From positions 4,237,373 through 4,301,372 of the forward strand of contig JABACO010000011.1 in the NCBI GenBank assembly GCA_013339895.1: a stretch of DNA of 64,000 nt. The letters are read 5' to 3'. The translations under genes and the position numbers were made by a program. The notes beneath the pieces are model-generated. The model ran no database searches, had not been told where the DNA came from, and worked only from the letters and a program-made list of their open reading frames with translations. The DNA is from Ephydatia muelleri (Eukaryota > Porifera > Demospongiae > Spongillida > Spongillidae). The first letter of the stretch is position 1. Every line of letters starts with the position of its first letter. Of this stretch, positions 1 through 12,730 are shown in pieces.

Positions 1-481
1 GGGGAGGGCAGCTAACTATGTTCAGAGCTTGAGCTTTACCGTTGCATGGATGACATTTATGCTTGGTATGGGTCCCATTATCTAAGGGAGGGGCCTGACT
101 ACATGAAGGCAACGTACTATGTTTGGGTCCTGTAGAAATGCATAGATAGATTTTGTATTCTTTTTATGGTCCTGACATCTCCTTTATCAACTAGTAGTAA
201 GCTTAGGCCTTACCTGTAACACAAGTGGTCATGAGATGATCCCATAATCGTCAAATACCCACATGATTCATGAAAGGTTAATATTATGATAGTGCTTTGT
301 GTATATACATCAGTACGTAGTGTGTGCTAACATATTGGTCTGTATATGTACATGTGTGTACTCATAAAAAAGAAAATGGTGAGGGACTGGACATTGTTAC
401 TTTTAAGAAACAGGTGGGTGGGGTAAATTCATTATTACGTGTGTTCAGACTTGTCCCTTTGTATTTGTATTTCTTTAGCAG

Positions 482-1765
482 GATATAGTGGATGATGATA
501 CTGCTGCTGAAGGAAGTGATTTTGTTCAGAGATTAGCAGAGGCTGCTGAAAAGAGATTAGCAGAGGCTAGAATTGATTTAGATAAGGCTGAAAGTAATTA
601 TCAACTTGCTGTAAAGAGATTAGCAGATGCTAAAATGGATAAGGACAAAGAGAATATAAATCAATGCAAAGATGATGCAAAGCACTACAGAACACATGTG
701 TCCGTATGCAGAACACATATGCATAAGATGATAATTGCTCTTGAAGAAGCTTTAAATCCATGTAAGTTCATATGAGAAATAGAGAAAGAAAATTGTTTAG
801 TACATTATTTACTTGCAACTTTTAATTTCCAGCTTCCAGGAAGAGGAAGAGAGAACGAGTAGATGATGCTTATAAAGGTATGTTGAATTTTGGACTCAGG
901 TGACTTGCGTATTCAATATATATTATTGTTGGTATTGGTGGCCAATTAAATGGGGCTTATGAAACAAAAACCACAATTGTCATGGCAACCACTTAACCAT
1001 TTGGGGGCAATTGTGGAGATTATAAAATGGGAGGAAGTTTGTTTGTATGTGTGCATACATGTACATGTGTATCAATAAATTTCACTATATTTTATAGCAA
1101 GAAAAGATCGTTGGGATAAACTGAATGAAGTGCTGAATAAAAGAAAAAAGAGCCAGGCTGTGGAAACTTGTGGCTTCTCATATGTTAGCTGGCGTGATGT
1201 GGTTCCTATTTTTAGGCCTATTCAAAAATTGCAATTCTCACTGAAAGAACTTCCAGCGAGCATTAATGTTGATGATTTGATGAAAGTTATCGAAAATTAC
1301 AATCATCTCACCACGGGCAGTGATGTGTCAGAGTTGCAAGTGCTTTTGTTTATTAATGCAGTTATTTGTCACATTTGCAGTGGTTTTCAGAATCTTCAAT
1401 TCAACTATGAGTGTGACGTCTCAGGGTTATACGTTCTTGCTTCAGGTCGTTTCGAACTCGTAATGATAAACAACAGGACCCAGAGAACGATTTGTCTTAC
1501 TGAAGCTAAGAAATTGGATTTGGAGCAGGGTGCAGCACGATGCCTTGTTGGCTGTGAAACTATTAGTGACCATCAAGGAAGCGACGTGGTGTATGGTATA
1601 GTCTCCAGCTATTTTCAGTGGATTTTTTATGCATCCAGAAATGATGGAATTTTTAAACATGAGACTTCTTCAATCGGCTGTAACGGCTTCTATCCAAATA
1701 ATCGTCAAGATTTTGAAGTCCTGCTGAAAGATATTTACTCATTCATATGTATGGTGTTAGAATAA
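482..1765 (+). pseudogene. Crinkler-like protein, 5' part: coiled coil plus PD-(D/E)XK-like nuclease region
   Basis: Three exons are visible: 482-761, 833-877 and 1098-1765, joined by GT-AG introns. The gene starts upstream of the window; exon 482 follows a TTTAGCAG acceptor. The first exon encodes an Ala/Glu/Lys/Arg-rich stretch with repeats of RLAEA/RLADA type, a likely coiled coil. The second is basic (RKRKRER), possibly a nuclear signal. The third has the motif order GRFELV, then ICLTEAKK, then a Gly/Ala-rich helix (EQGAARC). This matches the D/E...ExK core of the PD-(D/E)XK nuclease found in Crinkler (CRN) and RHS-type eukaryotic effectors. The family is known to pair this nuclease with a kinase-like domain, and such a domain resumes at 2151 after a repeat insertion. 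A stop codon at 1763 abuts that insertion, so I call the locus broken. Family assignment is by motif reading only. A DUF-type nuclease of another mobile system is the main alternative. Confidence 0.5.
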
Positions 1766-1789
1766 TATACAAATGTCTCCCGCCAATAT

Positions 1790-2150
1790 GATGTACAAGT
1801 TGTGCAATCCAATAGAATTAAATCAGCAATGCAATAGATTTGAAATGCTTATGATAAGCATAGTTGAGCAATGTATTGGGATTGAATTGCTTATAAAAAG
1901 CATAGTTGTGCAAACCAATAGAATCAGCAAACTATTGGAATTAAAATTTCTTATGATAATCATACTTGTGCAATGCAATAGAATAAAACCAATATTGGAT
2001 TGCATTGCTTATGATAAGTATAGTTGTGCAATGCATTGAGATTGCATTGCTTATGATAAGCATAGTTGTGCAATCCAATAGAATTAAATCAGCAGAGCAT
2101 TGGAATTAAATTGCTTATGATAATCATACTTGTGCAATGCATTGGGATTC
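1790..2150 (+). repeat. Tandem repeat block inserted in the Crinkler-like gene
   Basis: About eight diverged units of roughly 40-45 bp, built around CTTATGATAAGCATAGTTG followed by TGCAATGCATTGGGATTG. The block separates the nuclease-like part from the kinase-like part of the gene. The same unit forms the large inverted array at 5.68-6.56 kb, so this is a dispersed repeat family and not a local expansion of gene sequence. Confidence 0.85.
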
Positions 2151-2660
2151 TTAAGTTTGTGGATCTTTCGGTTTCTATGAATTTGGTTAATAGAAAACAG
2201 CAGTCTGATAACTGTATGCATCTTCTTCACTTCGAGGAATTTCTAGAAGGTCCAATTTCAGGGCAAGTCGTTTTGGTGTATAAAGCCTGCCTTCCGCCAC
2301 TTACGGAGGTAGAAGCCAAACACTGCCTACACGATTTTGTTGACAAGCTGATTAGGGCTCTTGATGCTGTGCATGAGGAGTACAATATTGAACACTGCGA
2401 CATACGGCTTGAAAACATATGCTTTCGTCCAGGTTCCAATGATAGCGTGCTTATTGACCTCGATCGTGCTGTGAATCGAACCCTCTTGGGACCAAACGGA
2501 TATCGACGATTTCAGATGTACAGTACGAAAACTTGCATGTTTTCCAAATTAGCGGTGCCGTCAGTGGACTATGTCCAGTTAGGTTACATGGTACTGTGGA
2601 TTTCTCACTTCGGTGAAAAGGTGGAAGGATTCGAATTCTCTGGAAATTCCAATTATCATG
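2151..2660 (+). pseudogene. Crinkler-like protein, kinase-like domain
   Basis: An open frame continues out of the repeat block. It encodes a divergent protein-kinase fold: an interlobe segment (LHFEEFLEGP), a helix ending ALDAVHEEYNIEHCDIRLEN with the catalytic-loop pattern H-x-D-x4-N (HCDIRLEN), and VLIDLDRA where canonical kinases have DFG. Asp is retained in both motifs, so the ancestor was probably active. The glycine-rich loop and N-lobe are missing or buried in the repeat block. At 2661 the frame runs into a palindromic element and stops. Nuclease plus kinase is an arrangement reported for Crinkler-RHS effectors, often regarded as weapons or defence genes in eukaryotes. The function here is inferred from domain order alone. 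Confidence 0.5.
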
Positions 2661-3490
2661 ATATGGGTCAGTTTCCGAGAAAATGAGCCTTCGCTATATA
2701 TATATAAAAGTTATAAAAATCATTCACGTTTGAATCGCTATAACTTCCGAACGGTACATGCCATCAACATCCTATTTTCAACACTTCATACCACACCATT
2801 TCTCTATGGCAGAATATGTTTTGGGGTCTTGCACTTGCTCCTTGCCAGTATTGCAACGTTCGATACCCCACCGGGTTCAAACCCGCCATAACTTTCTGTA
2901 GGAGTAATCAAATCGCTTCAAATTCGGTTTGTAGGTGGAGAGGTCCTATATCTATCTATTTGTTCTGTTCGTTAATTTTTATGCAATCCGTTACGGAGAT
3001 ACAGTTGAACAAACTACGTGCACATTTTCGCGCTCGTTTCGCGCCAATGATTTGGGCAAATTGCGCTCCGCTCAATGTATGGGGAGGCGGGGATTATTAC
3101 ATTGGCGCGAATCAAGCGGGAAAACGTGCACGTAGTTTATTCAACTGTATCTCCGTAACAGATGGCATAAAAATTAACGAACAGAACAAATCGATAGGTA
3201 TAGGACCTCTCTATCTACATACCGAATTTGAAGCGATTTGATTACTCCTGCCGAAAGTTATGACGGGTTCATACCTTGTGAGGTATCGGACGTTGCAATA
3301 CAGGCACGGAGCAAGTGCAAGACCCCAAAAAGTATTTTACCGTAGAGAAATGGTGTAGTATGAAGTGTTGAAAATAGGAAGTCAATGGCGTGTACCGTTC
3401 GGAAGTTATAGCGATTCAAACGTGAATGATTTTTATAACTTATATATATATATATAGCGAAGGCTCATTTTCTCGGAAACTGACCCATAT
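2661..3490. mobile_element. 830-bp palindromic MITE-like element inside the kinase-like gene
   Basis: The left end ATATGGGTCAGTTTCCGAGA is an exact reverse complement of the right end (3471-3490). The arms stay near-identical for over 300 bp: the AT-rich tract at 2694-2710 pairs with 3440-3460, and the TTCGGAAGTTATAGCG block pairs with its mirror near 3400. The short centre lies near 3080. No transposase is encoded, and translated ORFs in it are shadows of the palindrome. A partial copy of one arm lies at 6817-6995. No clear target-site duplication beyond the ATAT ends can be seen. Confidence 0.85.
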
Positions 3491-3730
3491 GCACACATAT
3501 GCTGGATTGCAAAATGAACCTCAACTTGTTTGACATCTGATCCAAGAAGGTGCAGTGCGGAACGATACAAATGCCTTGTTCATCAATGATCTTCCAGAAG
3601 GTCTTCTACTTGCTGATATGCTCCAACAACGTATCTGATCCAAGAAGGTGCAGTGCGGAACGATACAAATGCCTTGTATGACAATGATCTTCCAGAAGGT
3701 CTTCTACTTGCTGAAATGCTCCAACAACGT
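3491..3730 (+). pseudogene. Tail of the kinase-like gene with a 98-bp tandem duplication
   Basis: After the palindrome, coding-like sequence resumes (HLIQEGAVRNDTNALF and then DLPEGLLLADMLQQR). It carries an in-frame TGA just before HLIQEG. The block 3535-3632 is repeated at 3633-3730 with few differences. The period of 98 is not a multiple of three, so the second copy is out of frame. Together with the insertions this shows the locus is not under coding constraint now. Confidence 0.5.
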
Positions 3731-3789
3731 TAAGTTTCTGCTGTATGTTGTACATGGTATATGTGATTCATTAGTACTGTCTGCGTTTG

Positions 3790-3888
3790 AACATTAAAGC
3801 CGTTTGATTAGTTCAACGTTGGGTTATGTCCATATACATCAGTATTCCTTCCTTACGGCAAGGCAGAGGAATCTCTTATCTAATCGAA
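3790..3888 (-). repeat. Dispersed repeat: copy of a LINE 3' tail, inverted
   Basis: About 90 bp (TTTGATTAGTTCAACGTTGG through CTCTTATCTAATCG) is the near-exact reverse complement of 8294-8395, the sequence just after the LINE-like C-terminus. It is therefore probably the 3' end of a second, otherwise lost non-LTR element on the minus strand. Read as a pair, the two copies could be mistaken for terminal inverted repeats of a 4.6-kb element. Confidence 0.6.
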
Positions 3889-4636
3889 GAAGGAGAAGTT
3901 GGGTGTGGTGGAGCTGAGATTGGTGGAGGAGCGGGATCTGGTGGCACGTTTGTGGACCACCATCTTGGGTTCCAGCTCGTGGGAAAGGGAGTGGAGCTCA
4001 TAATCAGGGTGAGGCGGTACTGAGTGAAGTAGTTCTGCAGTTCTAGGACCGGCTGGAAGTTGTAAGCATCCCTCTGAAGACGTTTGATCTCCTCCGTGGC
4101 TTGACTTTGGATTCTACAGTATTTGCTCCTGCATCTGCATTGGTACATGGTGGTTACGATGATTATTTGCATAAACAAATGAAAAGTGCGCGCAACGATG
4201 TTGAAGAGAAGAAAAGTTGTGGAGGGTGGGGCTGTGCTGTGGCAGTGTATCACGTGAACGTCGTAATTATTCATGTGAGTACCTCTCGTACGCAGACTCG
4301 CATTATCTCTCGAGTCCGCCGCGCATGCGTAAGCGCTTCTTAGCTCAAACGGTTTGCAACTTTGCTTCCAGTAAACGAATCAATACAAAAGTTAGGTCAC
4401 GAGAGGTTGCTGTGCTTTTCCCACTAGTGCCACTGGTATATTCTGTCCCTGGTTTTGGAACATTCAGCTTGTGATACCAAAGGCAAAGGTGAGGCTCCCA
4501 TGAGGCTTTATTTAGAACCACATACAATAGGTGTGGACCTATTGTGAGCACTTTATCTCCAATGTTTTATGATTGCACTATTTATCTTTTACATGTAGAT
4601 CAAGTGCGATGTCAGATAAAGATTCATCCGAAGAGC
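3889..4636. other. Unassigned stretch
   Basis: A GGA/GGT-rich segment (3895-3990) and a CpG-bearing segment (4250-4350). Short open frames exist on both strands, but none shows a recognisable domain or splice pattern. A TTTACATGTAG acceptor-like site near 4600 could mark an exon of an unknown gene. Confidence 0.3.
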
Positions 4637-4855
4637 AAGGTATATTTTTTGTCTCTTAATGTAGCAATGTTTATCCTAGATCCATGCATGACATTAGGAA
4701 TCAATTGAGGACTAAACTAACTAGGGCTTAGGGAGGGAGTGTACTAAGGTATATTTTTTGTCTCTTAATGCAGCAATGTTTATCCTAGATCCATGCATGG
4801 CTTAGGAATCCGTTGAGGATTAAACTATCTAGGGCTTAGGGAGGGAGTGTACTAA
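4637..4855. repeat. 109-bp tandem duplication
   Basis: The sequence from AAGGTATATTTTTTGTCTCT to GGGAGGGAGTGTACT occurs at 4637-4745 and again at 4746-4855, about 93% alike by eye. Neither copy has an evident coding frame. Confidence 0.85.
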
Positions 4856-5680
4856 GACAAGAATTTTTTGTTTTGGAAACTAATCAGAGCCAGTGTATGT
4901 AGTGCTACTAACGAAGCATTCATTAATGAACACATAGCTACCCTAACCCTGCAATGTTGTAGCAGACATTTTAAAAAGTGTTTACATGTTATTTTAAAGG
5001 ATTTAGCAGTGATGGCATTTGTTTATAGATTAAGAATAAGCCCTGTGATTAGGTTTGTTTATCTGCAAGTACTATTGGTGCATCGTACTGCTGTGATAGT
5101 TAATAAAAACATGGGTCTAGGTATGAGACTAGGTATAATAGTTGCAACCATCATCTATGCGTGGAGATGAGTCAATCACCAGACAGTCCGGAGATGTTGA
5201 GCACATGTAAAATGGTAATTCGCTAGTGACTGTTAAGGGAGGCAGCAGGTGGAGAACTCACAATATCCAGTGAGAGGTAACGAATTCGCACCTCATTGAG
5301 ATGTAGCCACTGCCTTCTTCCTGCCCCACGAATTATTTCATGCCTCAGCCACCAATGAAGTGATGGTGTTGTTAATTATGGAGTATACAAAGCACATCTG
5401 CACACTAAATTACACATACATTGTGGAGGGAAAAATTATATATACATTGGTCCCTTTTTGTGGAACGATCCCTTATATATGCATGGTATTAGAAGACATT
5501 TCAGACAATCAGAAATATAAATAAAATTGAAATTTAGTGACTCAAAGTGATAACGAATTTTAAAAAGAACTAGTTAGTATAGTTAGTCTTACATGTCCCT
5601 ATCACAGTTGCCCTTTAATCTTTCCTGCGTGCATACTGTATGTCACATAGAGTATTGCTTTCCTTCCCACGTTGAACCAT
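4856..5680. other. No recognisable gene
   Basis: AT-rich sequence with one 100-codon open frame (4868-5170) of unremarkable composition. It lacks known motifs and flanking splice sites I would trust. I see nothing else in this stretch. Confidence 0.3.
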
Positions 5681-5684
5681 TATG

Positions 5685-6560
5685 GATTGTTGTGCAATGC
5701 ATTGGAGTGAAATTGCTTATGATAAAAATAGTTGTGCAATGCAATAGATTATTATGGATTGCATTGCAAAGTTATGCAATGCATTGGGATTGCATTGTTT
5801 ATGATAAGCAATGCATTGGGATTGCATTGCTCATGTTAAGAATAGTTGTGCAATATGCAATACAATTAAATCAGCAATGCATTGGAATTGAATTGCTTAT
5901 GATAAGCATAGTTGTGCAATATATTGGGATTGCATTGTTTATGATAAGCATAGTTTATGATAAGCATAGTTGTGCAATGCATTGGGATTGCTATGCTTAT
6001 GTTGTGCAATGCAATAGAATTAAATCAGCAATGCATTAGATTTGAATTGCTTACGATAAGCACAGAGAATTGTCAACTTACACCACTGCAAGCAGACTAT
6101 GGTTATTCAAAGCTATATGCCTTAGTTATACCAGAGTTATAGCTTATCATAAGCAATGCAATCCCAATGCATTGCATAACTTTGCTTATCATAAGCAATG
6201 CAATCCATAATAATCTATTGCATTGCACAACTATTTTTATCATAAGCAATTTCACTCCAATGCATTGCACAACTATGCTTATCATAAGCATTGCAATCCC
6301 AATGCATTGCACAACTATGCTTATAAGCAGTGCAATCCCAATACATTGCTCAACTATGCTTATCATAAGCATTTCAAATCTATTGCATGCGTTGCTGATT
6401 TAATTCTATTGGATTGCACAACTATGCTTATCATAAGCAATGCAATCCCAATACATTGCACAACTATATGCAATTAAAATCCAATGCAATGCTGGTTTAA
6501 TTCTATTACATTGCACAACTATTCCCATTCTTATCATGAGCAATTCAATCCCAATGTGTA
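5685..6560. repeat. Large inverted array of the GATAAGCATAGTTGTGCAATGC repeat
   Basis: From 5685 to about 6060 the units read CTTATGATAAGCATAGTTG then TGCAATGCATTGGGATTG on the plus strand. From about 6143 to 6560 the same units read in the opposite sense (GCAATCCCAATGCATTGCAC). The 80-bp spacer (6062-6142) is unique. The two halves can pair over several hundred bases. Unit length drifts around 40-50 bp, with variants lacking one half of the unit. Confidence 0.85.
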
Positions 6561-6816
6561 CAGCTATGCTTTCTGATTATGTAAGTTGAACGTAAAATTG
6601 GTCTCACCTCCGGATGGCATCTCTGTGTGGAGTCTATTTTAGCTTCACCGATCTCACAGAGAATCTTGTCTCAGAGGCTGGACGACCACTCTTTTGGGCT
6701 TGTAATTGCAGCTGTAACTGATGCAGACAAAGCACGTCTTCTCTCTACATCTGCACCCCATGCAGCCTCTTGGCTCTCAGTTGTGCCTTCTGTAGGTCTT
6801 GGGCTACATTTAGATC
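6561..6816. other. No recognisable gene
   Basis: Spacer between the inverted array and a MITE fragment. One 70-codon frame (6627-6839) shows no known motif. Confidence 0.3.
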
Positions 6817-6995
6817 AAACCCACCATAACTTTCTGTAGGAGTAATCAATTCGCTTCAAATTCGGTTTGTAGGTTGAGAGGTCCTATACCTATCGATTTG
6901 TACTGTTCGTTAATTTTTATATTTTCCGTTACGGAGATACAGCTTTGCAAAGTAAGCGCAAGTTTCCCGCTCGAATCGCGCCTTTATATGAAGAC
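6817..6995 (+). mobile_element. Partial copy of the 2.7-kb palindromic MITE family
   Basis: From AAACCCACCATAACTTTCTG to GCTCGAATCGCGCC this segment matches 2877-3045 inside the complete element with scattered differences (shared: CAAATTCGGTTTGTAGG and TTACGGAGATACAG). Only one arm interior is present, so this is a truncated relic. Confidence 0.75.
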
Positions 6996-7241
6996 GAAAC
7001 GGTTTCCATTCTCCGGAGCACTCAACTACATCCTGTGGGCTGGGACATACCCCACCCACTCCGTTGGAGGAAAAAAAGTCACGTGATTTGATGCGGTAAT
7101 TGCAGTCCCCAGACTAGATCAATGCCGCGAGAATGGGAGCTGTAGTCTAGAAGTTGGCTTTCGTAAGCTAACCTGCCCGCGAGGAGAGGGCCTAATTTGG
7201 ACTGTCAGTGAACATCGATCACACGCCCAGACAGCTATGGA

Positions 7242-7650
7242 ATGGACCCTACTAGTACCTACGGTACCCTAGTCGGGCGGGCCCGGCCCGCCCGACTATT
7301 GCAGATAGCTGTGAAGCAGCACACACAGCTAACAGACAACTGGACCCTATGGCAGAATACAAGTATGTTAAAACTAGCAAAACATTGCACGCTTACTTTA
7401 AGCGCAAATGGTTGGAAGAGTATACCCTTGGTTGATATGGTGTCGCCTTCTAGACACGGAGCGTACTGTAAGTTTTGTGCATTGTTTGCAAGATTACCAG
7501 AAGGGAAGTCTCATGGTGGAGGGTTTCTCGGCAAACTTGTAACAATGCCATTTAAAAATTTTAAGAACGCCAAAGGGAAAGATGGCATTTTGGATACTCA
7601 TGCCAAAACCATGAACACAAAATTGTCTGCAGTAAAAGCTTGTCAAAGTT
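7242..7650 (+). pseudogene. hAT-type (DUF4371/ZMYM1-like) transposase, N-terminal zinc-finger fragment
   Basis: The frame encodes a TTF-type zinc-finger region: SPSRHGAYCKFCALFA (C-x2-C), then GFLGKLVTMPFKNF and GKDGILDTH. This order (CxxC, then LV..P...F...GKDG.L..H) is typical of the domain preceding the hAT transposase core in DUF4371/ZMYM1-like elements. The frame ends near 7650, where LINE-like coding sequence begins, so the transposase core is missing. An upstream GC-rich segment (7270-7300, GGGCGGGCCCGGCCCGCCC) is a short palindrome. Confidence 0.55.
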
Positions 7651-8276
7651 TTACTCTTATGCTAATTCAATGATCAGTGCTTCACACCGTATTCCACCTC
7701 TTCTGCAAAGTGATGGTTCTTTTGCTATATCAAATGTTGAAAAATGTGAATTGCTTAATACATATTTTGCATCAGTATTTACTAATGATGATGGCAGTTT
7801 ACCATCTTTTGCTCCTCGAGTGAATGCAGATGTTTGTGTGGAGGGACATGTGTAGTGTGGAGGGACATGTGTAGTGTGTGGAGGGACATGTGCATTGTGG
7901 AGGGACATGTGCAGTGTGTACTAACCTTAAACAGATCAATCCCCCTCAATGGAAACATATCATGCATCGCCTATTAATCCCCATCGGAGAGGTGGCATCT
8001 ATAAGAATACAAAGATTGTGTATCAGACTGTTGACCTCAAACGTGATGACTTTTTTTTATATCCCCCTGCTTTCTACTACACGTGGTCACTCATGTAAAA
8101 TCCAGCACAAGTGTATACCCCATCGTGCATGCAGGTACCATTTCTTCAGCAACAGAGTAATTCATATGTGGAATTCACTACCTCAGCACATTGTTACAGC
8201 CAAAGATGTTAAAATCTTCAGTGATATGCTTAGGGTTAAATGTAAACCGTTTCCCCCCCCTACATTTGGGTCCTGA
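7640..8276 (+). pseudogene. Internally deleted non-LTR retrotransposon (LINE) ORF
   Basis: Two separate parts of a reverse-transcriptase polyprotein are visible. At 7640-7850, IPPLLQSDGSFAISNVEKCE followed by LLNTYFASVFTNDDG is the linker between endonuclease and reverse transcriptase in CR1/Jockey-like elements. At 7985-8276, STTRGHSCKIQHKC then YHFFSNRVIHMWNSLPQ is the C-terminal end of such proteins. The polymerase core between them is absent, and a short minisatellite (7835-7925) marks the junction. The 3' tail at 8294-8395 recurs inverted at 3790-3888. Confidence 0.7.
7833..7925 (+). repeat. Short minisatellite at the LINE deletion junction
   Basis: Four units of GTGGAGGGACATGTGTAGT type, 17-26 bp long, lie exactly between the two surviving LINE parts. 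Confidence 0.8.
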
Positions 8277-8395
8277 AAAGGACTACTATAAAGTCGATTA
8301 GATAAGAGATTCCTCTGCCTCGCCGTAAGGAAGGAATACTGATGTATATGGACATAACCCAACGTTGAACTAATCAAACGGGTTTAATGTTCAAA

Positions 8396-10704
<2,309 letters not shown>

Positions 10705-10930
10705 TCATAGTTGGAGAGTTGCGGGTTGTGTTCCCAGTTTCAAGCAAGATGGTGTCTGAGTCATTCCTCGACAGGGGCTGCAATATTGAAATGCTGATGT
10801 GATGCGCTCGTCATATCGAAGCGGAGCCCTTCTGTACCTGGGCAGCATGGGTTCTCCTATTTGCAGAGCTTGAGCATTTTTCACAACTGATTCATAGAAT
10901 TTGTTGAAAGCATCGTCTTGCCTTGTGGTA
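10705..10930 (-). pseudogene. hAT-type transposase fragment
   Basis: Read on the minus strand, DDAFNKFYESVVKNAQAL followed by EPMLPRYRRAPLRYDE and then a frame-shifted QHFNIAAPVEE matches the region after the catalytic core of ZMYM1-like hAT proteins, where E/DP.LPR.R..P.R is typical. The complete hAT at 13.4-16.0 kb has the same signature (EPLLARKQKTPRRFEED). Only about 75 codons survive, with at least one frameshift. Confidence 0.45.
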
Positions 10931-12730
10931 AAGCCACATGCACAACCACGACACCTGCTGTAATCTCGTGAATCGCGATTGGCACATCTGGCATAGCTGC
11001 TGGCGGCACAGCTTGTGGCACAGCTGGTGGCACGGCTGGTGGTACTGCCGCTACAGCATTTGTTTTTTTTTTGTTGCTGACCCCCGTCCATGCTTCTCCA
11101 AGCGATACTTGTCATCTTTTCATTCTCGAGATCTCTCACAACACCAAAATTAATGATTGCAGTTATGAACAATATATGCTCCAATGGAGGGGGTCAAATG
11201 AAGAATTGGAAGAGTTAATAGTTTCTAAACATTATCCTTATCCTGGCGGATTTCAGGTTATGGCATAAATGAATATGACACTCTTGTATTTATTCAGCTG
11301 TTATTTATTCATGATCTGATGTTTAAGTGATTATCTTGCGAGCAATGAATAAAAGAGGCAATGCGTGGGTTAATAGCTTCTAAGCATGTTGCTTCAGTAA
11401 TACAACCAATATCGCCATATGTATGTATGCATGCATGCATTACCTGACTGGAGGCAAAAGTTCCACTCGTCTCCAACAACTATTACAAATTAAGTGGCAG
11501 GGGTTTCATGTAATTAACAATTTAATGTTCATTTGTGTGGCCTTGATAGTTTGGAGTGCAAATCACAAATTGTACAGTTTTACAATGTCGTTAATTGTTA
11601 TTATGCAATACAGAAGCTATAAATTAATTCAAGTAACACAAATTACTAAGTTACAGTGATGTTATTAAAAACTTTAAATCACTGAAAGCAATCTGAAGGA
11701 GCTTGAATTAAGTTAACTATCTTATTTTACATCGGCATTATTTATTCTACATATTCACAGCCTTACAGCTCCTTGACAGATACTCCGATTCTCGTGCGTA
11801 AGAAGCAATGTGTACAGGACATTTCAGACTTCTAGAGTATCAAAAGAATTGAAATTTTGAAAAAACATGTGTTAGGTCCCTTTTCGAACGTATACATGGA
11901 AACAATCCCTTGTAGTCAATAGTTGTTCTGCCCATGCATATTTCAATTGCGTTCTACGAGACAAATAGGGGGAATGTACAAGTTATGGAGTCTGTAGACC
12001 TGTATGCTTGTAGGTATGTTAACTGGGGTGGCGGGTTCCTTCAGTAATCTTGCTTTGCCTGGGAATTTTGTTATTTTGTACAGTTCATCACACCCACGTG
12101 CTGTTTCGTTGCATTGAATCGGTGATCACTTTGTGCGCGCGCGCGCCCCGGAGAAAGTAATTTACCTAGTGACGGGGTCAGATACATAGGGGTAAATCGC
12201 CTTTGTCATGGTGTTACTAATGTTTTTAATGCAAAAAAAAAAGCAGGTATCGTGAAGAAAAAGTTAATAAGTATTTATCACTAATGGATTCAACTTCTGC
12301 TATGAGTAAGGAACAGTGCTTTTCAGCAATGGACACCACAGCTTTTCAGTGCAAGGGTACTACAATTGTATAAATGCTAATGGATGAAGTTATAGATCCA
12401 GCTTTAACTATTAAGGCAATTGGGCACCAATGATATTGATCATATGAGTATTCAGATTATGGATCAGACACATGGGGACATGGTTACCAACAAATGTACC
12501 TCTATAATATGCTTGTCACTGCATGTGAAATGAAGCAAGAGCAGTATCAAGAACTTCTACAAATGGCCCTCCATTCTTATGGAAGTCTTTTTCAAGCCTT
12601 TTGTCAACTGTCGTCAGCAATGATATCTAGTACATGTGTATTCATGTTAATGCTGTATCTACGTTATAGTACAACATGAACTTACCAACTCTTCCTCTCT
12701 AGTTTTTCCTTTCAGATATATCATCTTCAA
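10931..12730. other. No recognisable gene
   Basis: AT-rich sequence with short frames only. A (CG)7 tract (TGTGCGCGCGCGCGCCCC, near 12135) is a potential Z-DNA site. The frames around 12290-12680 look mildly coding-like, but I recognise nothing in them. Confidence 0.3.

Noticed and set aside
3790-8395. A 4.6-kb transposon bounded by 90-bp inverted repeats
   Set aside because: The right repeat is continuous with a LINE 3' end, no target-site duplication is seen, and the interior is a patchwork of unrelated relics.
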